From contig NZ_BMYK01000006.1 of the NCBI RefSeq assembly GCF_014652235.1, positions 1 through 64,000 on the forward strand: a stretch of 64,000 nucleotides of DNA. The letters run 5' to 3'. The position numbers were made by a program, and so were the translations under genes. Positions within the stretch are counted from its first letter, which is position 1; the number at the start of each line of letters is the position of its first letter. Shown piece by piece: positions 32,373-41,270 of the stretch. The notes beneath the pieces are model-generated. The model had not been told where the DNA came from. It was given only the letters and a program-made list of their open reading frames with translations, and did not search any database. This stretch comes from Pseudorhodoferax aquiterrae. GTDB lineage: Bacteria; Pseudomonadota; Gammaproteobacteria; Burkholderiales; Burkholderiaceae_C.

Positions 32373-33836
32373 ATGCCCTCCACGCCCCGCTACCGCCAGA
32401 TCGCCGAGCACTACCTGCAGGCCATCCGCGCCGACGCGCTGCAGACGGGCGACCGCCTGCCCTCGCTGCGCGAGCTCATGCAGTTGCATGGCGTGAGCCT
32501 GTCCACCGCGCTGCAGGTCTGCCGCAGCCTCGAGGCCGAGGGCTGGGCGGAGGCACGCGAGCGCTCGGGCTACTTCGTGACGCGGCCGCGGCGCCTGAAG
32601 ATCGTGCCCATGGACGAGCCGGCCACCGACCGCGCGCCGGACCCGGCGCAGTTCGTCGGCATCCATGAGAAGGTGTCGGCCTTCGTCACGCAGCGGCGTT
32701 CGCACGCGGTGCACCTGAACCTGTCGACGGCGCGCGGCGCGCCCGCGCTGTACCCGGCCGAGGCCATGCGCAACGCCGTCACGCGCGCGCTGCGCCAGCA
32801 TCCCGAGCTGCTGACCCAGGCGACGCCCTCGCGCGAGCGCACGCCGTTCCGCGAGGCCGTGGCCCAACGCGCGGTGCGCGTGGGCATGGCGCTGTCGCCC
32901 GAGGAGGTGCTGCCCACGCACGGCTGCATCGAGGCGCTGAACCTGGCGCTGCGCGCCGTGGCCCAGCCCGGCGACACCGTGGCCGTGGAGTCGCCCACCT
33001 TCTACGGCCTGCTGCAGGTGCTGGAAACGCTGGGCATGCGCGCGCTGGAGATCCCCACGAGCCCGCAGACCGGTTTGTCGATCGAGGCGCTGGAGTTGGC
33101 GATCGCGGCCTACCGCGACATCAAGGCCGTGGTGGTGGTGCCGCATCTGCAAAACCCGCTCGGCAGCGTGATGCCCGATGCGCACAAGGCGCGGCTCGCG
33201 GCGCTGTGCGAGCAGCAGGGCATCGCGCTGATCGAGGACGACACCTACAGCGAACTGCTGGACGCGCCGGCGCCGGCGCGTGCGCTCAAGTCCTTCGACC
33301 GCAGCGGCAACATCATCCACTGCGCCTCGCTGCACAAGGTGCTGGCGCCTGGGCTGCGGCTGGGCTGGATCAGCGCGGGCCGCTGGCAGGCGCGCGTGGA
33401 GATGCTCAAGTACGCGCAGTCGCGCAGCAACGAGGCGCTGGCGCAGTGGGCGGCCGGCGGCTTCATGGCCTCGGGCGCCTACGACCGGCACCTCAAGCAA
33501 CTGCGCGCCCACCTGCGCACGCAGCGCGAGCGCACTGCCGAGGCCATCGCCCAGCACTTCCCGCCCGGCACGCGGCTGAACCTGCCGCCCGGCGGACTGC
33601 AGCTGTGGGTGGAGCTGCCCCGGCAGCTGTCTTCGGTGGCGGTGTTCGATGCTGCCTTGCGCGAGCACATTCTGGTGGCGCCGGGCACGCTGTTCTCCAA
33701 CACCACGCGCTGCGACCACTACGTGCGCATCAACTGCGGCCTGCCGTGGACGCCGGCGCTGGAGGCCGCGCTGCAGCGCCTGGGCGAGATCGTCTGCGCG
33801 CAGCACGCGGCCGGGCCGGTGCGCGATGCGGCCTGA
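32373..33836 (+). CDS. MocR/PdxR-type regulator (GntR DNA-binding domain fused to aminotransferase-like domain)
   Basis: A 487-residue fusion: N-terminal GntR winged helix-turn-helix (about 1-75, RYRQIAEHYLQAIRADALQ, LPSLRELMQLHGVSLSTALQ) and a C-terminal fold-type I aminotransferase-like domain (about 105-470). PLP-site residues are visible: Lys in CASLHKVLAPGLRLGW, plus THGCIEALNLALRAV, ESPTFYGLLQ and a late RINCG. Such proteins sense PLP or an amino compound and usually lack aminotransferase turnover. Divergent to DUF2917; likely regulates it and itself. The ATG at 32373 gives the family N-terminus. Confidence 0.9.
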   Translation: MPSTPRYRQIAEHYLQAIRADALQTGDRLPSLRELMQLHGVSLSTALQVCRSLEAEGWAEARERSGYFVTRPRRLKIVPMDEPATDRAPDPAQFVGIHEKVSAFVTQRRSHAVHLNLSTARGAPALYPAEAMRNAVTRALRQHPELLTQATPSRERTPFREAVAQRAVRVGMALSPEEVLPTHGCIEALNLALRAVAQPGDTVAVESPTFYGLLQVLETLGMRALEIPTSPQTGLSIEALELAIAAYRDIKAVVVVPHLQNPLGSVMPDAHKARLAALCEQQGIALIEDDTYSELLDAPAPARALKSFDRSGNIIHCASLHKVLAPGLRLGWISAGRWQARVEMLKYAQSRSNEALAQWAAGGFMASGAYDRHLKQLRAHLRTQRERTAEAIAQHFPPGTRLNLPPGGLQLWVELPRQLSSVAVFDAALREHILVAPGTLFSNTTRCDHYVRINCGLPWTPALEAALQRLGEIVCAQHAAGPVRDAA

Positions 33837-33964
33837 GACGACACACCACCCGCATCGCACAGCATCGGCTTGCAAGGAACTGGTCGAACGGCCGCGGAGC
33901 AGGCCATGCCAGTGCACCCGCGGGACCGGCTCTGCCGGACCGCTGGGGAGGCCTTGCAGGCCGC

Positions 33965-34021
33965 GCCGAGCCAGAGGCTCGGCCCCTCGCCAGGCACATC
34001 AGATCCCCCGGATCTGATGTG
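33965..34021. terminator. Tandem hairpins between convergent genes
   Basis: Two perfect hairpins: GCCGAGCC (33965-33972), loop AGA, GGCTCGGC (33976-33983), and CACATCAGATCC (33995-34006), loop CCC, GGATCTGATGTG (34010-34021). GGCTCGGCCCCT then recurs at about 34026. They lie between the stops of the MocR gene and the convergent Bug gene. No T-run follows, so this is a stem-type terminator or a small palindromic repeat. The rest of 33837-34089 holds no gene. Confidence 0.5.
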
Positions 34022-34089
34022 TCCGGGCTCGGCCCCTGGAGGGGGATGGGACTTCTACACGCAGTGAGAAGTCCAAACGGGGTGGTCGA

Positions 34090-35058
34090 TTATTCGATCT
34101 TGGCGCCCGACGCTTCGACGATGCCCTTCCACTTCTGGTAGTCGCTCTTGACCAGCGTGGCGAACTGCTCGGCCGTCATGCGCTGCACCTCCGCGCCCTG
34201 GGCCTGGACCGCGGCCACCATGTCGGGCATGGCCAGCAGCTTGTCGACCTCGTTGTGCACGGTGGCGACGATCTCCTTGGGCGTGCCCGCCGGCAGGAAC
34301 AGGCCATACCAGGTGCTGACGTCGAAGTCCTTGTAGCCGAGCTCCGCGACGGTCGGGATTTCGGGCGCGGTGGAACTGCGCTTGGCCGAGGTCACGGCCA
34401 GGGCGCGCAGCTTGCCGGACTTGAGTTGGCCGATGGCCGAGGGCAGCGAGGACACCATCAGGTCCACGTTGCCGGCCAGCACGTCCATCATGGCCGGGTT
34501 GGAACCCTTGTACGGCACATGGCGGATGTTGATGCCGGCCGCGGTCTTGAAGATCTCGCCGGCCAGGTGGATGGTGGTGCCGTTGCCGGGCGAGCCGTAG
34601 GTGATGGTGTCGGGCGCATTGCGCGCCGCGGCCACCACGTCGCCCAGGGTCCTGAAGCGCGAGGTGCTGGACGTGACGATCACCACCGGCGTGTAGGCGA
34701 TGTGGGACACCGCGACCAGGTCGCGCGTGGGATCCCAGGGCAGGTTCTTGTACAGCCAGGGGCCGACCACCAGGTTGTCCTTCTGGCCCATGACCATGTC
34801 GTAGCCCGTGGGCGCGCCGCGCACGGCCTCGCCGATGCCCACGGTGCCACCGGCACCGGCGCGGTTCTCGGCCACCACGGTCCACTTGGTGACCTCGGTC
34901 AGCTTGGCCGCCACCAGGCGCGACAGGATGTCGGTGCCGCCGCCTGGCGGGAACGGCACGATCAGGCGGATCGGCTTGCTCGGGTAGGCCTGTGCGAGCG
35001 CCAGGCCCGGGGCCAGCGCGCTGGCGGCCAGCGCGCTGCAGAAGGTGCGGCGGAACAT
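34090..35058 (-). CDS. Bug/TTT-family periplasmic substrate-binding protein
   Basis: A 322-residue Bug receptor: short signal peptide (FRRTFCSALAASALAPGLALAQ), then YPSKPIRLIVPFPPGGGTDILS, VAENRAGAGGTVGIGEA, and the C-terminal QKWKGIVEASGAKIE. The usual PDGYT motif is altered to PTGYDMVMGQ. It starts 38 bases after the aldehyde dehydrogenase gene and is probably co-transcribed; the imported acid may be the source of the semialdehyde oxidised by that enzyme. The ATG at 35058 follows AAGGAGA. Confidence 0.92.
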   Translation of the reverse strand: MFRRTFCSALAASALAPGLALAQAYPSKPIRLIVPFPPGGGTDILSRLVAAKLTEVTKWTVVAENRAGAGGTVGIGEAVRGAPTGYDMVMGQKDNLVVGPWLYKNLPWDPTRDLVAVSHIAYTPVVIVTSSTSRFRTLGDVVAAARNAPDTITYGSPGNGTTIHLAGEIFKTAAGINIRHVPYKGSNPAMMDVLAGNVDLMVSSLPSAIGQLKSGKLRALAVTSAKRSSTAPEIPTVAELGYKDFDVSTWYGLFLPAGTPKEIVATVHNEVDKLLAMPDMVAAVQAQGAEVQRMTAEQFATLVKSDYQKWKGIVEASGAKIE

Positions 35059-35096
35059 CGAAGTCTCCTTGTGGGTATGGGGCAGCGCGCGGACGC

Positions 35097-36533
35097 TCAG
35101 ACGTTGGTGATCGACACCGAACGCGTGTTCAGGTAGGCCTCCATGGCCTCCGGGCCGCCTTCGGAGCCGTAGCCCGAATCCTTGATGCCGCCGAACGGCA
35201 GTTCCGCCGAGGGCGTGGCGGGCTGGTTGACCCACAGCATGCCGACTTCCACGCGCTGCGACAGGATGTGCGCGTTCTTGAGCGAGCTGGTGAAGGCATA
35301 GCCGGCCAGGCCGAACGACAGGCGGTTGGCCTCGCTGATGGCGTCCTCGATCCTGTCGAACGGGCGGATCGCGGCCATGGGGCCGAAGGGCTCGTCGTTG
35401 AAGACCTTGGCCGACAGCGGCACGTCGTTCAGGATGGTGGGCTGCCAGAAGTTGCCCGCATCGCCGATGCGCTCGCCGCCGACCAGCAGCTTGGCGCCCT
35501 GCTTGACGGCGTCTTGCGTGAACTCGGCCATGGCCGTCAGGCGGCGCGGGTTGGCCAGCGGGCCCATGGTGGTGCCCTCGGCCAGGCCGTCGCCGACCTT
35601 GAGGCCGCGCGCGTAGGTGGCCAGGGTCTCGGCGAATTCCTTCTGCACGCTGCTGTGCACCAGGAAGCGCGTGGGCGAGATGCAGACCTGGCCCGCGTTG
35701 CGGAACTTGGCGGCACCGGCGGCCTTCACGGCGAGCTGGATGTCGGCGTCCTCGCAGACGATCACGGGGGCGTGGCCGCCCAGCTCCATGGTCACGCGCT
35801 TCATGTGCTGGCCAGCCAGGCCGGCCAGCATCTTGCCGACCGGCGTGGAGCCCGTGAACGTGACCTTGCGGATGATGGGGTGCGGGATCAGGTAGTTGGA
35901 GATCTCGGCCGGGTTGCCGTAGACCAGGCCGACCACGCCGGCCGGCACGCCGGCGTCGGCGAAGGCCTTGATCAGCGCGGCGGGCGAGGCCGGCGTCTCT
36001 TCCGGTGCCTTGACCAGCATGGAGCAGCCGCTGGCCAGCGCGGCCGACAGCTTGCGCACCACCTGGTTGATCGGGAAGTTCCAGGGCGTGAAGGCGGCGA
36101 CCGGGCCGACCGGGTCCTTCACGACCAGCTGGCGCACGGCCAGGTTGCGCGAGGGCACGATGCGGCCGTACACGCGCATGCCTTCGTCGGCGAACCATTC
36201 GATGATGTCGGCGGACGCCATGGCCTCGACCTTGGCTTCGGCCAGCGGCTTGCCGTTCTCCTGGGTCAGGATGGCGGCGATCTCGCCGGCGCGCTCGCGC
36301 ATCAGCGCAGCGGCGCGGCGCATGGTCTTGGCACGCTCGATGGCGGGGATGTCGCGCCAGACCTCGAAGCCCTTCTGCGCGGCTTCCAGGGCGCGGTCCA
36401 GGTCCTTGGTGCCGGCATGCGCGACGCGGCCGATTTCCTTGCCCGTGGAGGGATTGAACACGGCCAGCGTGCGGCCGTCGGCGGCGTCCTGCCATTCACC
36501 GGCGATGAAAAGTTGGGTGCTGGGGTAGGTCAT
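35097..36533 (-). CDS. NAD(P)-dependent semialdehyde dehydrogenase (succinate-semialdehyde dehydrogenase-like)
   Basis: A 478-residue aldehyde dehydrogenase superfamily member, of the succinate-semialdehyde / alpha-ketoglutaric semialdehyde group. Rossmann features: [12 protein letters not shown] near 145-156 and [13 protein letters not shown] near 225; the catalytic Glu is in MELGGHAP (near 254) and the catalytic Cys in [11 protein letters not shown] (near 288). It would oxidise an aldehyde-acid to a dicarboxylate, for example feeding succinate or 2-oxoglutarate. The ATG at 36533 follows AGGAGATT; in-frame codons extend further upstream without similarity. It precedes a Bug receptor in the same operon. 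Confidence 0.9.
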   Translation of the reverse strand: MTYPSTQLFIAGEWQDAADGRTLAVFNPSTGKEIGRVAHAGTKDLDRALEAAQKGFEVWRDIPAIERAKTMRRAAALMRERAGEIAAILTQENGKPLAEAKVEAMASADIIEWFADEGMRVYGRIVPSRNLAVRQLVVKDPVGPVAAFTPWNFPINQVVRKLSAALASGCSMLVKAPEETPASPAALIKAFADAGVPAGVVGLVYGNPAEISNYLIPHPIIRKVTFTGSTPVGKMLAGLAGQHMKRVTMELGGHAPVIVCEDADIQLAVKAAGAAKFRNAGQVCISPTRFLVHSSVQKEFAETLATYARGLKVGDGLAEGTTMGPLANPRRLTAMAEFTQDAVKQGAKLLVGGERIGDAGNFWQPTILNDVPLSAKVFNDEPFGPMAAIRPFDRIEDAISEANRLSFGLAGYAFTSSLKNAHILSQRVEVGMLWVNQPATPSAELPFGGIKDSGYGSEGGPEAMEAYLNTRSVSITNV

Positions 36534-36659
36534 GGCAATCTCCTGGGAAGTCGGACAACAGACAAGGAAAGGCGAAAGCGGGCGATTGTCCACGGTTTCG
36601 ACAACGCCCATGGCGCTGCCGGGGTACGGCCCCGCACACAGGAATGGCGTGGCTTGTGC

Positions 36660-36851
36660 TCAGGCGCGCAGGAAGCTGCGGCTGTCGTGGCCGCGCACGC
36701 GCGCGAGCCGGCGCATGAGCCGGTCGATGGCCACCGGATCGGGCTCCAGGTCGCACTGCAGCTCGAACAGCGTCTCGCGCAGGCGCCTGATCAGCCGCGC
36801 CTGGCGCAGGCTGGGCGCGGGGCGCGTGGCGGGCAGGTGGTGTTCGGGCAT
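36660..36851 (-). CDS. Small hypothetical protein
   Basis: A 63-residue basic protein (PEHHLPATRPAPSLRQ..., ending RGHDSRSFLRA) with a predicted amphipathic helix in RQARLIRRLRETLFELQCDL and another in DRLMRRLARV. No family was recognised. It lies 126 bases upstream of the semialdehyde dehydrogenase gene on the same strand. Its codon bias fits the genome, but at this length a spurious reading cannot be excluded. Confidence 0.35.
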   Translation of the reverse strand: MPEHHLPATRPAPSLRQARLIRRLRETLFELQCDLEPDPVAIDRLMRRLARVRGHDSRSFLRA

Positions 36852-37007
36852 GGGGCGGCTCCCGAGGGATGGGGCGGGCCACCGGCCCGCACAAACGCAT
36901 TCTGCGAAGGCGGGCCCGTGCGCACCGTCGGCCCCCAGCCAGCGGACGTGTAGGCCATGGGACGACAGCGGCACAATGCCCGGCTTTCACCGCCCGGAGA
37001 CCGCGCC

Positions 37008-37415
37008 ATGCCCCACCTCGTCGTGCTGTACAGCCCCAATGTGGAACCGGGCACCGACATGGGCGCGCTGTGCCGCCAGTTGTCCGACACCATGCTGGCG
37101 CAGCGCGACGATGCCGGCAGACAGGTGTTCCCGACCGGCGGCACGCGCGTGCTGGCCTTCGCCGCCACGCACTACGCCGTGGCCGACCACCAGGGCGACT
37201 ACGCCTTCATCTACCTGAACCTGCGCATGGCCAGGGGCCGGCCCGCGGCGCTGCAGCAGCGCATCGGCGAGGCATTGATCGCCGCCGTGCGCGAGCAGCT
37301 GGCGCCGGTGTTCGGGAGCCGGCACATCGGCGTCACGTTGCAGATCGACGAAGGCCACGAGGTCTTCGACGCCAAGCACAGCAACCTGCATCCGCTGTTC
37401 GGCCCCCCGGCCTGA
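37008..37415 (+). CDS. 5-carboxymethyl-2-hydroxymuconate Delta-isomerase-like protein (tautomerase superfamily)
   Basis: A 135-residue CHMI-like protein. The catalytic N-terminal proline (Pro2, freed after Met removal) is followed by HLVVLYSPNVEPGTDM, characteristic of the family; FIYLNLRMARGR and LQIDEGHEVFDAKHSNLH are further conserved parts. CHMI acts in homoprotocatechuate (4-hydroxyphenylacetate) breakdown, isomerising the ring-cleavage product. No other hpa genes are in the window, so here it is an orphan and may act on a related muconate. The start at 37008 fixes the proline at position 2. Confidence 0.85.
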   Translation: MPHLVVLYSPNVEPGTDMGALCRQLSDTMLAQRDDAGRQVFPTGGTRVLAFAATHYAVADHQGDYAFIYLNLRMARGRPAALQQRIGEALIAAVREQLAPVFGSRHIGVTLQIDEGHEVFDAKHSNLHPLFGPPA

Positions 37416-37547
37416 ACCGGGGGCGCCGGCGATGGCGCACTGCAACATACTAGAAAACACGGGGGTCGGCGGCACCGGCGCGCGCCCACAATGGCGCGCC
37501 CAGCGGCGCCAATGCCGCGCACAACTTGTCCACCCGAGGAGTACAAA

Positions 37548-38537
37548 ATGCCCATGAACCGCCGCCAACTGCTGCAGTCCGCTAGCGCCGGCGCCCTGCT
37601 GTCGGCCATCGGCCAGCACGCCCTGGCCCAGGCCCACCCCGAGCTGCTGCGCATCGTCACCGGCTTCGCCGCCGGCGGCACCTCGGACACCATCTGCCGG
37701 CGCGTCGCGACCCAGCTGGCGCCCAGCTACGCCAAGACCGCCGTGGTGGAGAACCGCACCGGCGCGGGCGGCCAGATCGCGATCCAGTTCGTCAAGTCGG
37801 CCGCGCCCGACGGCGGCACGCTGCTGCAGACGCCCACGTCCATGCTGACGATCTATCCGCACATCTACAAGAAGCTGCCGTACGACCCCAAGGCCGACCT
37901 GGCGCCCGTCTCGCTGGGCTGCGTGTTCGACTTCGGCCTGGCCGTGGGCCCGGCCGTGCCGGCCAGCGTGAAGAGCGTGCCCGAGTTCCTGGCCTGGGCC
38001 AAGGCCAATCCGGCCGGCGCCAACTTCGGCTCGCCGGCGGCCGGTTCCACGCCGCACTTCATCGGCGCGCTGCTGGGCAAGAGCGCCGGTGTGGACTTGA
38101 AGCACGCGGCCTACCGCGGCACCCAGCCGGCCATGCTGGACCTGCTGGGCGGCAACGTCTCGGCCGTGTCCGGCCCGGTCGGCGATCTCACGCAGCACCT
38201 GGCCAGCGGCAAGGTGCGCATCCTGGGAACCTCGGGCAGCAAGCGCAACCGCTTCGCGCCCGATGTGCCCACCTACGAAGAGCAGGGCATCAAGGAGGGC
38301 ACGCACAGCGAGTGGTTCGCCTTCTTCCTGCCGGCCAAGACGCCGGCCGACACCGTCAACCACCTCAACGCCGCGATGAAGACCGCGCTGGCCAACAAGG
38401 ACGTGGTGGACGGCCTGGCCACTTTCGGCCTGGAAGCCATGTCGTCCTCGCCAGCCGAACTCGCCGACCTGGTGGCACGCGACACGGCCAAGTGGGGCCC
38501 GATCGTGAAGGCCGTGGGCTTCACGGCCGAAGGCTGA
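37548..38537 (+). CDS. Bug/TTT-family periplasmic substrate-binding protein
   Basis: A 329-residue Bug receptor with signal peptide (NRRQLLQSASAGALLSAIGQ, cleavage after HALAQA), then LRIVTGFAAGGTSDTICRR, VVENRTGAGGQIAIQ, PDGGTLLQTP and YKKLPYDPKADLAP. The usual PDGYT is PDGGT, an unusual substitution in this loop. GAGGAG at 37536-37541 is a good ribosome site for the ATG at 37548 (ATG at 37554 also possible). Its stop overlaps the start of the PanE-like reductase (TGATG), showing coupling. Confidence 0.92.
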   Translation: MPMNRRQLLQSASAGALLSAIGQHALAQAHPELLRIVTGFAAGGTSDTICRRVATQLAPSYAKTAVVENRTGAGGQIAIQFVKSAAPDGGTLLQTPTSMLTIYPHIYKKLPYDPKADLAPVSLGCVFDFGLAVGPAVPASVKSVPEFLAWAKANPAGANFGSPAAGSTPHFIGALLGKSAGVDLKHAAYRGTQPAMLDLLGGNVSAVSGPVGDLTQHLASGKVRILGTSGSKRNRFAPDVPTYEEQGIKEGTHSEWFAFFLPAKTPADTVNHLNAAMKTALANKDVVDGLATFGLEAMSSSPAELADLVARDTAKWGPIVKAVGFTAEG

Positions 38538-39526
38538 TGGCGGCGCGCTTCCAACGCGTCTGCGTGTTCGGCGCCGGCGCCATCGGCGGCTGGATCGGCG
38601 CGCGCCTGGGCCAGGCCGGCTGCACGCTGAGCGCCGTGGCGCGCGGCGAGACGCTGGCCGCGCTGCAGACCCACGGGCTGCGGCTGGACCAGGGTGGCCA
38701 GGTGCTGACCGCCCCCGTGCGCGCCAGCGCCGACCCGGCCGACCTGGGTGTGCAGGACCTCGTGCTGGTGGCCGTGAAGGCGCCGGCCATGGCCCAGGTG
38801 GCCGCGCGCATCGCGCCGCTGCTGGGCCCCCAGACGGTGGTGCTGACGGCCATGAACGGCGTGCCCTGGTGGTTCTTCCAGGGCTTCGGCGGCGACTACG
38901 CGGGCCGCAGCCTCGAGAGCGTGGACCCGGGCGGCCGCATCGCCGCGGCGATCCCGGCCGAGAGCGTGCTGGGCTGCATCGTGCATGCCAGCTGCGCGCT
39001 GCACGGGCCTGGCTTCGTCAAGCACCATTTCGGCAACCAGCTGATCCTGGGCGAGCCGGCCGGCGGTGCCACCGAACGCGTGCAGGACCTGGCCGCCTTG
39101 CTGACCCGCGCAGGCATCGACACCCAGGTGTCCGCGCAGATCCAGAAGGACTGCTGGTACAAGCTCTGGGGCAACATGACCGTGAACCCGATCAGCGCGA
39201 TCACCGGCGTGACCACCGACCAGATCATGGACGACGATCTCGTGCGCGGCCTGGTCACCCAGGTCATGCTGGAGGCCAAGGCCATCGGCGCGCGCATCGG
39301 CATCCCGATCGCGCAGCAGCCCGAGGACCGACACGCGGTCACACGCAAGCTCGGCGCGTTCAAGACCTCGATGCTGCAGGACGTGGAAGCCGGCCGTGCG
39401 GTGGAACTGGACGCGCTGGTCGGCGCCGTGCGCGAACTGGGCCAGATCACGCAGACGCCGACGCCGTTCACCGACGCGCTGTTCGGCCTGGCCCGGCTGC
39501 ATGCGCGGGCGCGCGGGCTGTACTGA
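38537..39526 (+). CDS. 2-dehydropantoate 2-reductase family (PanE/ApbA-like) oxidoreductase
   Basis: A 329-residue two-domain NADP-dependent reductase of the ketopantoate reductase family. The Rossmann motif VFGAGAIGGWIGARLGQAG spans about 10-28; MNGVPWW near 113 and the catalytic Lys in QKDCWYKLWGNMTVNPISAITG near 210 fit, as does the Glu of the C-terminal domain (AGRAVELDALVG). Its coupling to a Bug receptor rather than to panB/panC argues that it reduces a different 2-oxo acid imported by that system. Convergent with the next Bug gene, leaving nine bases. Confidence 0.88.
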   Translation: MAARFQRVCVFGAGAIGGWIGARLGQAGCTLSAVARGETLAALQTHGLRLDQGGQVLTAPVRASADPADLGVQDLVLVAVKAPAMAQVAARIAPLLGPQTVVLTAMNGVPWWFFQGFGGDYAGRSLESVDPGGRIAAAIPAESVLGCIVHASCALHGPGFVKHHFGNQLILGEPAGGATERVQDLAALLTRAGIDTQVSAQIQKDCWYKLWGNMTVNPISAITGVTTDQIMDDDLVRGLVTQVMLEAKAIGARIGIPIAQQPEDRHAVTRKLGAFKTSMLQDVEAGRAVELDALVGAVRELGQITQTPTPFTDALFGLARLHARARGLY

Positions 39527-39535
39527 AGCCTGCTC

Positions 39536-40504
39536 TCAGCTGGCCACGATGCCGGCCTTGCGCACCACCTCGCCGAGGCGGCCCGTCTCCTCGGCGATGA
39601 AGGCCGCGAACTCCTTGCCGGCCAAGGGCCGCGGGATGCAGCCGCTGTCGGCGATGCGCGCCGCGACGGCCGGGTCGCGCACGGCGGCCAGCGCCTGGGC
39701 TTCCAGCAGGGCCTTGCGGGCCGGCGGCACGTTGGCCGGCAGCAGTAGGCCGAACCAGCCCACTGAGACCAGATCGGTGCCGGCCTCGCGCAGCGTGGGC
39801 ACGTTGGCGAAGGCCGGCACGCGCACGTCGCTGGTCACGGCCAGGGCCTTGACCTTGCCACCGCGCGCCAGGCCGGCGGCCGCCGAGATGGTCTGGAACA
39901 TCACGTCCACGCGCCCCGCCATGAGGTCGGTGTTGGCCGTGCCGGTCTCCTTGTAGGGCACGTGCACCATGTCGAGCCTGGCGGTGCTGCTGAACTGCGC
40001 GCCGGCCAGGTGCAGCGAGGTGCCGTTGCCGATGGACGCGAAGGTCGCACCGCCGGGCTTCTTGCGTGCGTAGGCGATGAACTCCTCGACCGTGCTGGCG
40101 GGCGAGTCGGCCGGCACGATCATGAGGTTGGGCACGGTGGCGATCAGCGCGACCGGCTCGAAGTCGCGCTCGGGATCGAAGGGCAGCGTGCGGAAGAGGA
40201 AGCGGTTGACCGCCAGCGGCACGCCGGTCAACAGCAGCGTGTAGCCCTCGCGGTCGCCCTGGGCCGCAGCCTGCGTGCCGATGTTGCCGCCCGCACCGGC
40301 GCGGTTGTCCACCAGCACCTGCTGGCCCAGCGACTGCGCGAGCTTCTCGCCCACGGTGCGGCCCAGGAAGTCGGCCGCGCCGGCGGGCGGAAACGGCACC
40401 ACCAACCGGATCGGGCGGGCCGGATAGGCGTCCTGCGCATGCAGCCCGGTGGCGAGCGTGGCGGCGCCTGCGGCGAGGAAGGTGCGGCGGGTGGAAGCGG
40501 TCAT
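39536..40504 (-). CDS. Bug/TTT-family periplasmic substrate-binding protein
   Basis: A 322-residue Bug receptor: twin-arginine-like signal start (ASTRRTFLAAGAATLATGLHAQ), YPARPIRLVVPFPPAGAADFL, VLVDNRAGAGGNIGTQA, GYTLLLTGVPLAVN and late VPTLREAGTDL. It lies 73 bases downstream of a cysteine hydrolase gene on the same strand and is the last gene in the series that begins with the nucleobase-type ABC operon, although a separate promoter is possible. Ligand unknown. Confidence 0.92.
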   Translation of the reverse strand: MTASTRRTFLAAGAATLATGLHAQDAYPARPIRLVVPFPPAGAADFLGRTVGEKLAQSLGQQVLVDNRAGAGGNIGTQAAAQGDREGYTLLLTGVPLAVNRFLFRTLPFDPERDFEPVALIATVPNLMIVPADSPASTVEEFIAYARKKPGGATFASIGNGTSLHLAGAQFSSTARLDMVHVPYKETGTANTDLMAGRVDVMFQTISAAAGLARGGKVKALAVTSDVRVPAFANVPTLREAGTDLVSVGWFGLLLPANVPPARKALLEAQALAAVRDPAVAARIADSGCIPRPLAGKEFAAFIAEETGRLGEVVRKAGIVAS

Positions 40505-40577
40505 CGGCAAGGCCCTTGGGGTGAGGTCAGCGGAGCCCTGCCCGGCGCAAGAAGCGCGCCATGCCACGCAATTTTTC

Positions 40578-41270
40578 TCAGCGGCCTGCGCGAGAACCGA
40601 CGCTCCATTGCGCCAGCAGCGCCGCCGAATCCATGACCAGCCCCAGGTGCAGCGAGACCATGCTGAGCGCCGCGGCCTCCAGGTGGTCGTCGGTGCCGCG
40701 CACCAGGTCGCGCAGCACGATCACGCGGTAGTTGTGGTTGTTGGCGTCGAAGGCCGTGTTCAGCACGCAGCAATCGGTGAAGCCGCCGTCCAGCACCACG
40801 GTGGTGATGCGCTGGTTGCGCAGCAGGAAATCGAGGTCGGTCGGGTAGAAGGCCGACAGCCTGCGCTTGTTCTCCACGCGCAGGTCCTGCGGCAGCACCT
40901 CGGTGACCCACTCGGTCCAGCGGCTGCCTTCGATGGCGTGCGCGTCGGCGTTCGGGATCGCGCCCACGTGCAGCGGGAAGGTGCGGCGCCAGGCCGCGGG
41001 GATGCCGGCCAGGTCGTCGGCGCCGCCGGGACGCAGCACCGACTTGACGTGCACGATGGGCACGGCCAGCGCGCGCGCCGCGCGGTGGAAGGCGTCGATG
41101 GGCGCCACCACGTCGCGCGCCCGTGGCGCAGGACAGGGGCAGTCGGGGCTGTCGTCCAGGTGGCCGCGGTGCATGTCGATCGAGATGACGGCGGTGCTCG
41201 CCGGATCGAGGTAGTCGGCGAAGTCCGCGGGCGTGACCTCGCGGACTTGCTCATAGACATGGATCTGCAT
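40578..41270 (-). CDS. Isochorismatase-family cysteine hydrolase
   Basis: A 230-residue hydrolase of the isochorismatase/nicotinamidase superfamily. The catalytic triad is visible: Asp32 (VISIDMHRGHL), Lys135 (RVENKRRLSAF) and Cys168 (GFTDCCVLNTAFDA). It starts at the ATG at 41270, overlapping the stop of the ABC permease gene (TGATG), with GAGGAG at a suitable distance, so it is translated with the transporter. Members cleave amides or carbamates (RutB is one, encoded separately at 51357). Here it probably hydrolyses a ureido or amide intermediate from the imported nucleobase, but no substrate can be fixed. Confidence 0.87.
   Translation of the reverse strand: MQIHVYEQVREVTPADFADYLDPASTAVISIDMHRGHLDDSPDCPCPAPRARDVVAPIDAFHRAARALAVPIVHVKSVLRPGGADDLAGIPAAWRRTFPLHVGAIPNADAHAIEGSRWTEWVTEVLPQDLRVENKRRLSAFYPTDLDFLLRNQRITTVVLDGGFTDCCVLNTAFDANNHNYRVIVLRDLVRGTDDHLEAAALSMVSLHLGLVMDSAALLAQWSVGSRAGR

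Noticed and set aside
36660-36851. Part of a conserved family for the 63-residue protein
   Set aside because: No family resemblance could be named; it is kept only as a low-confidence gene.
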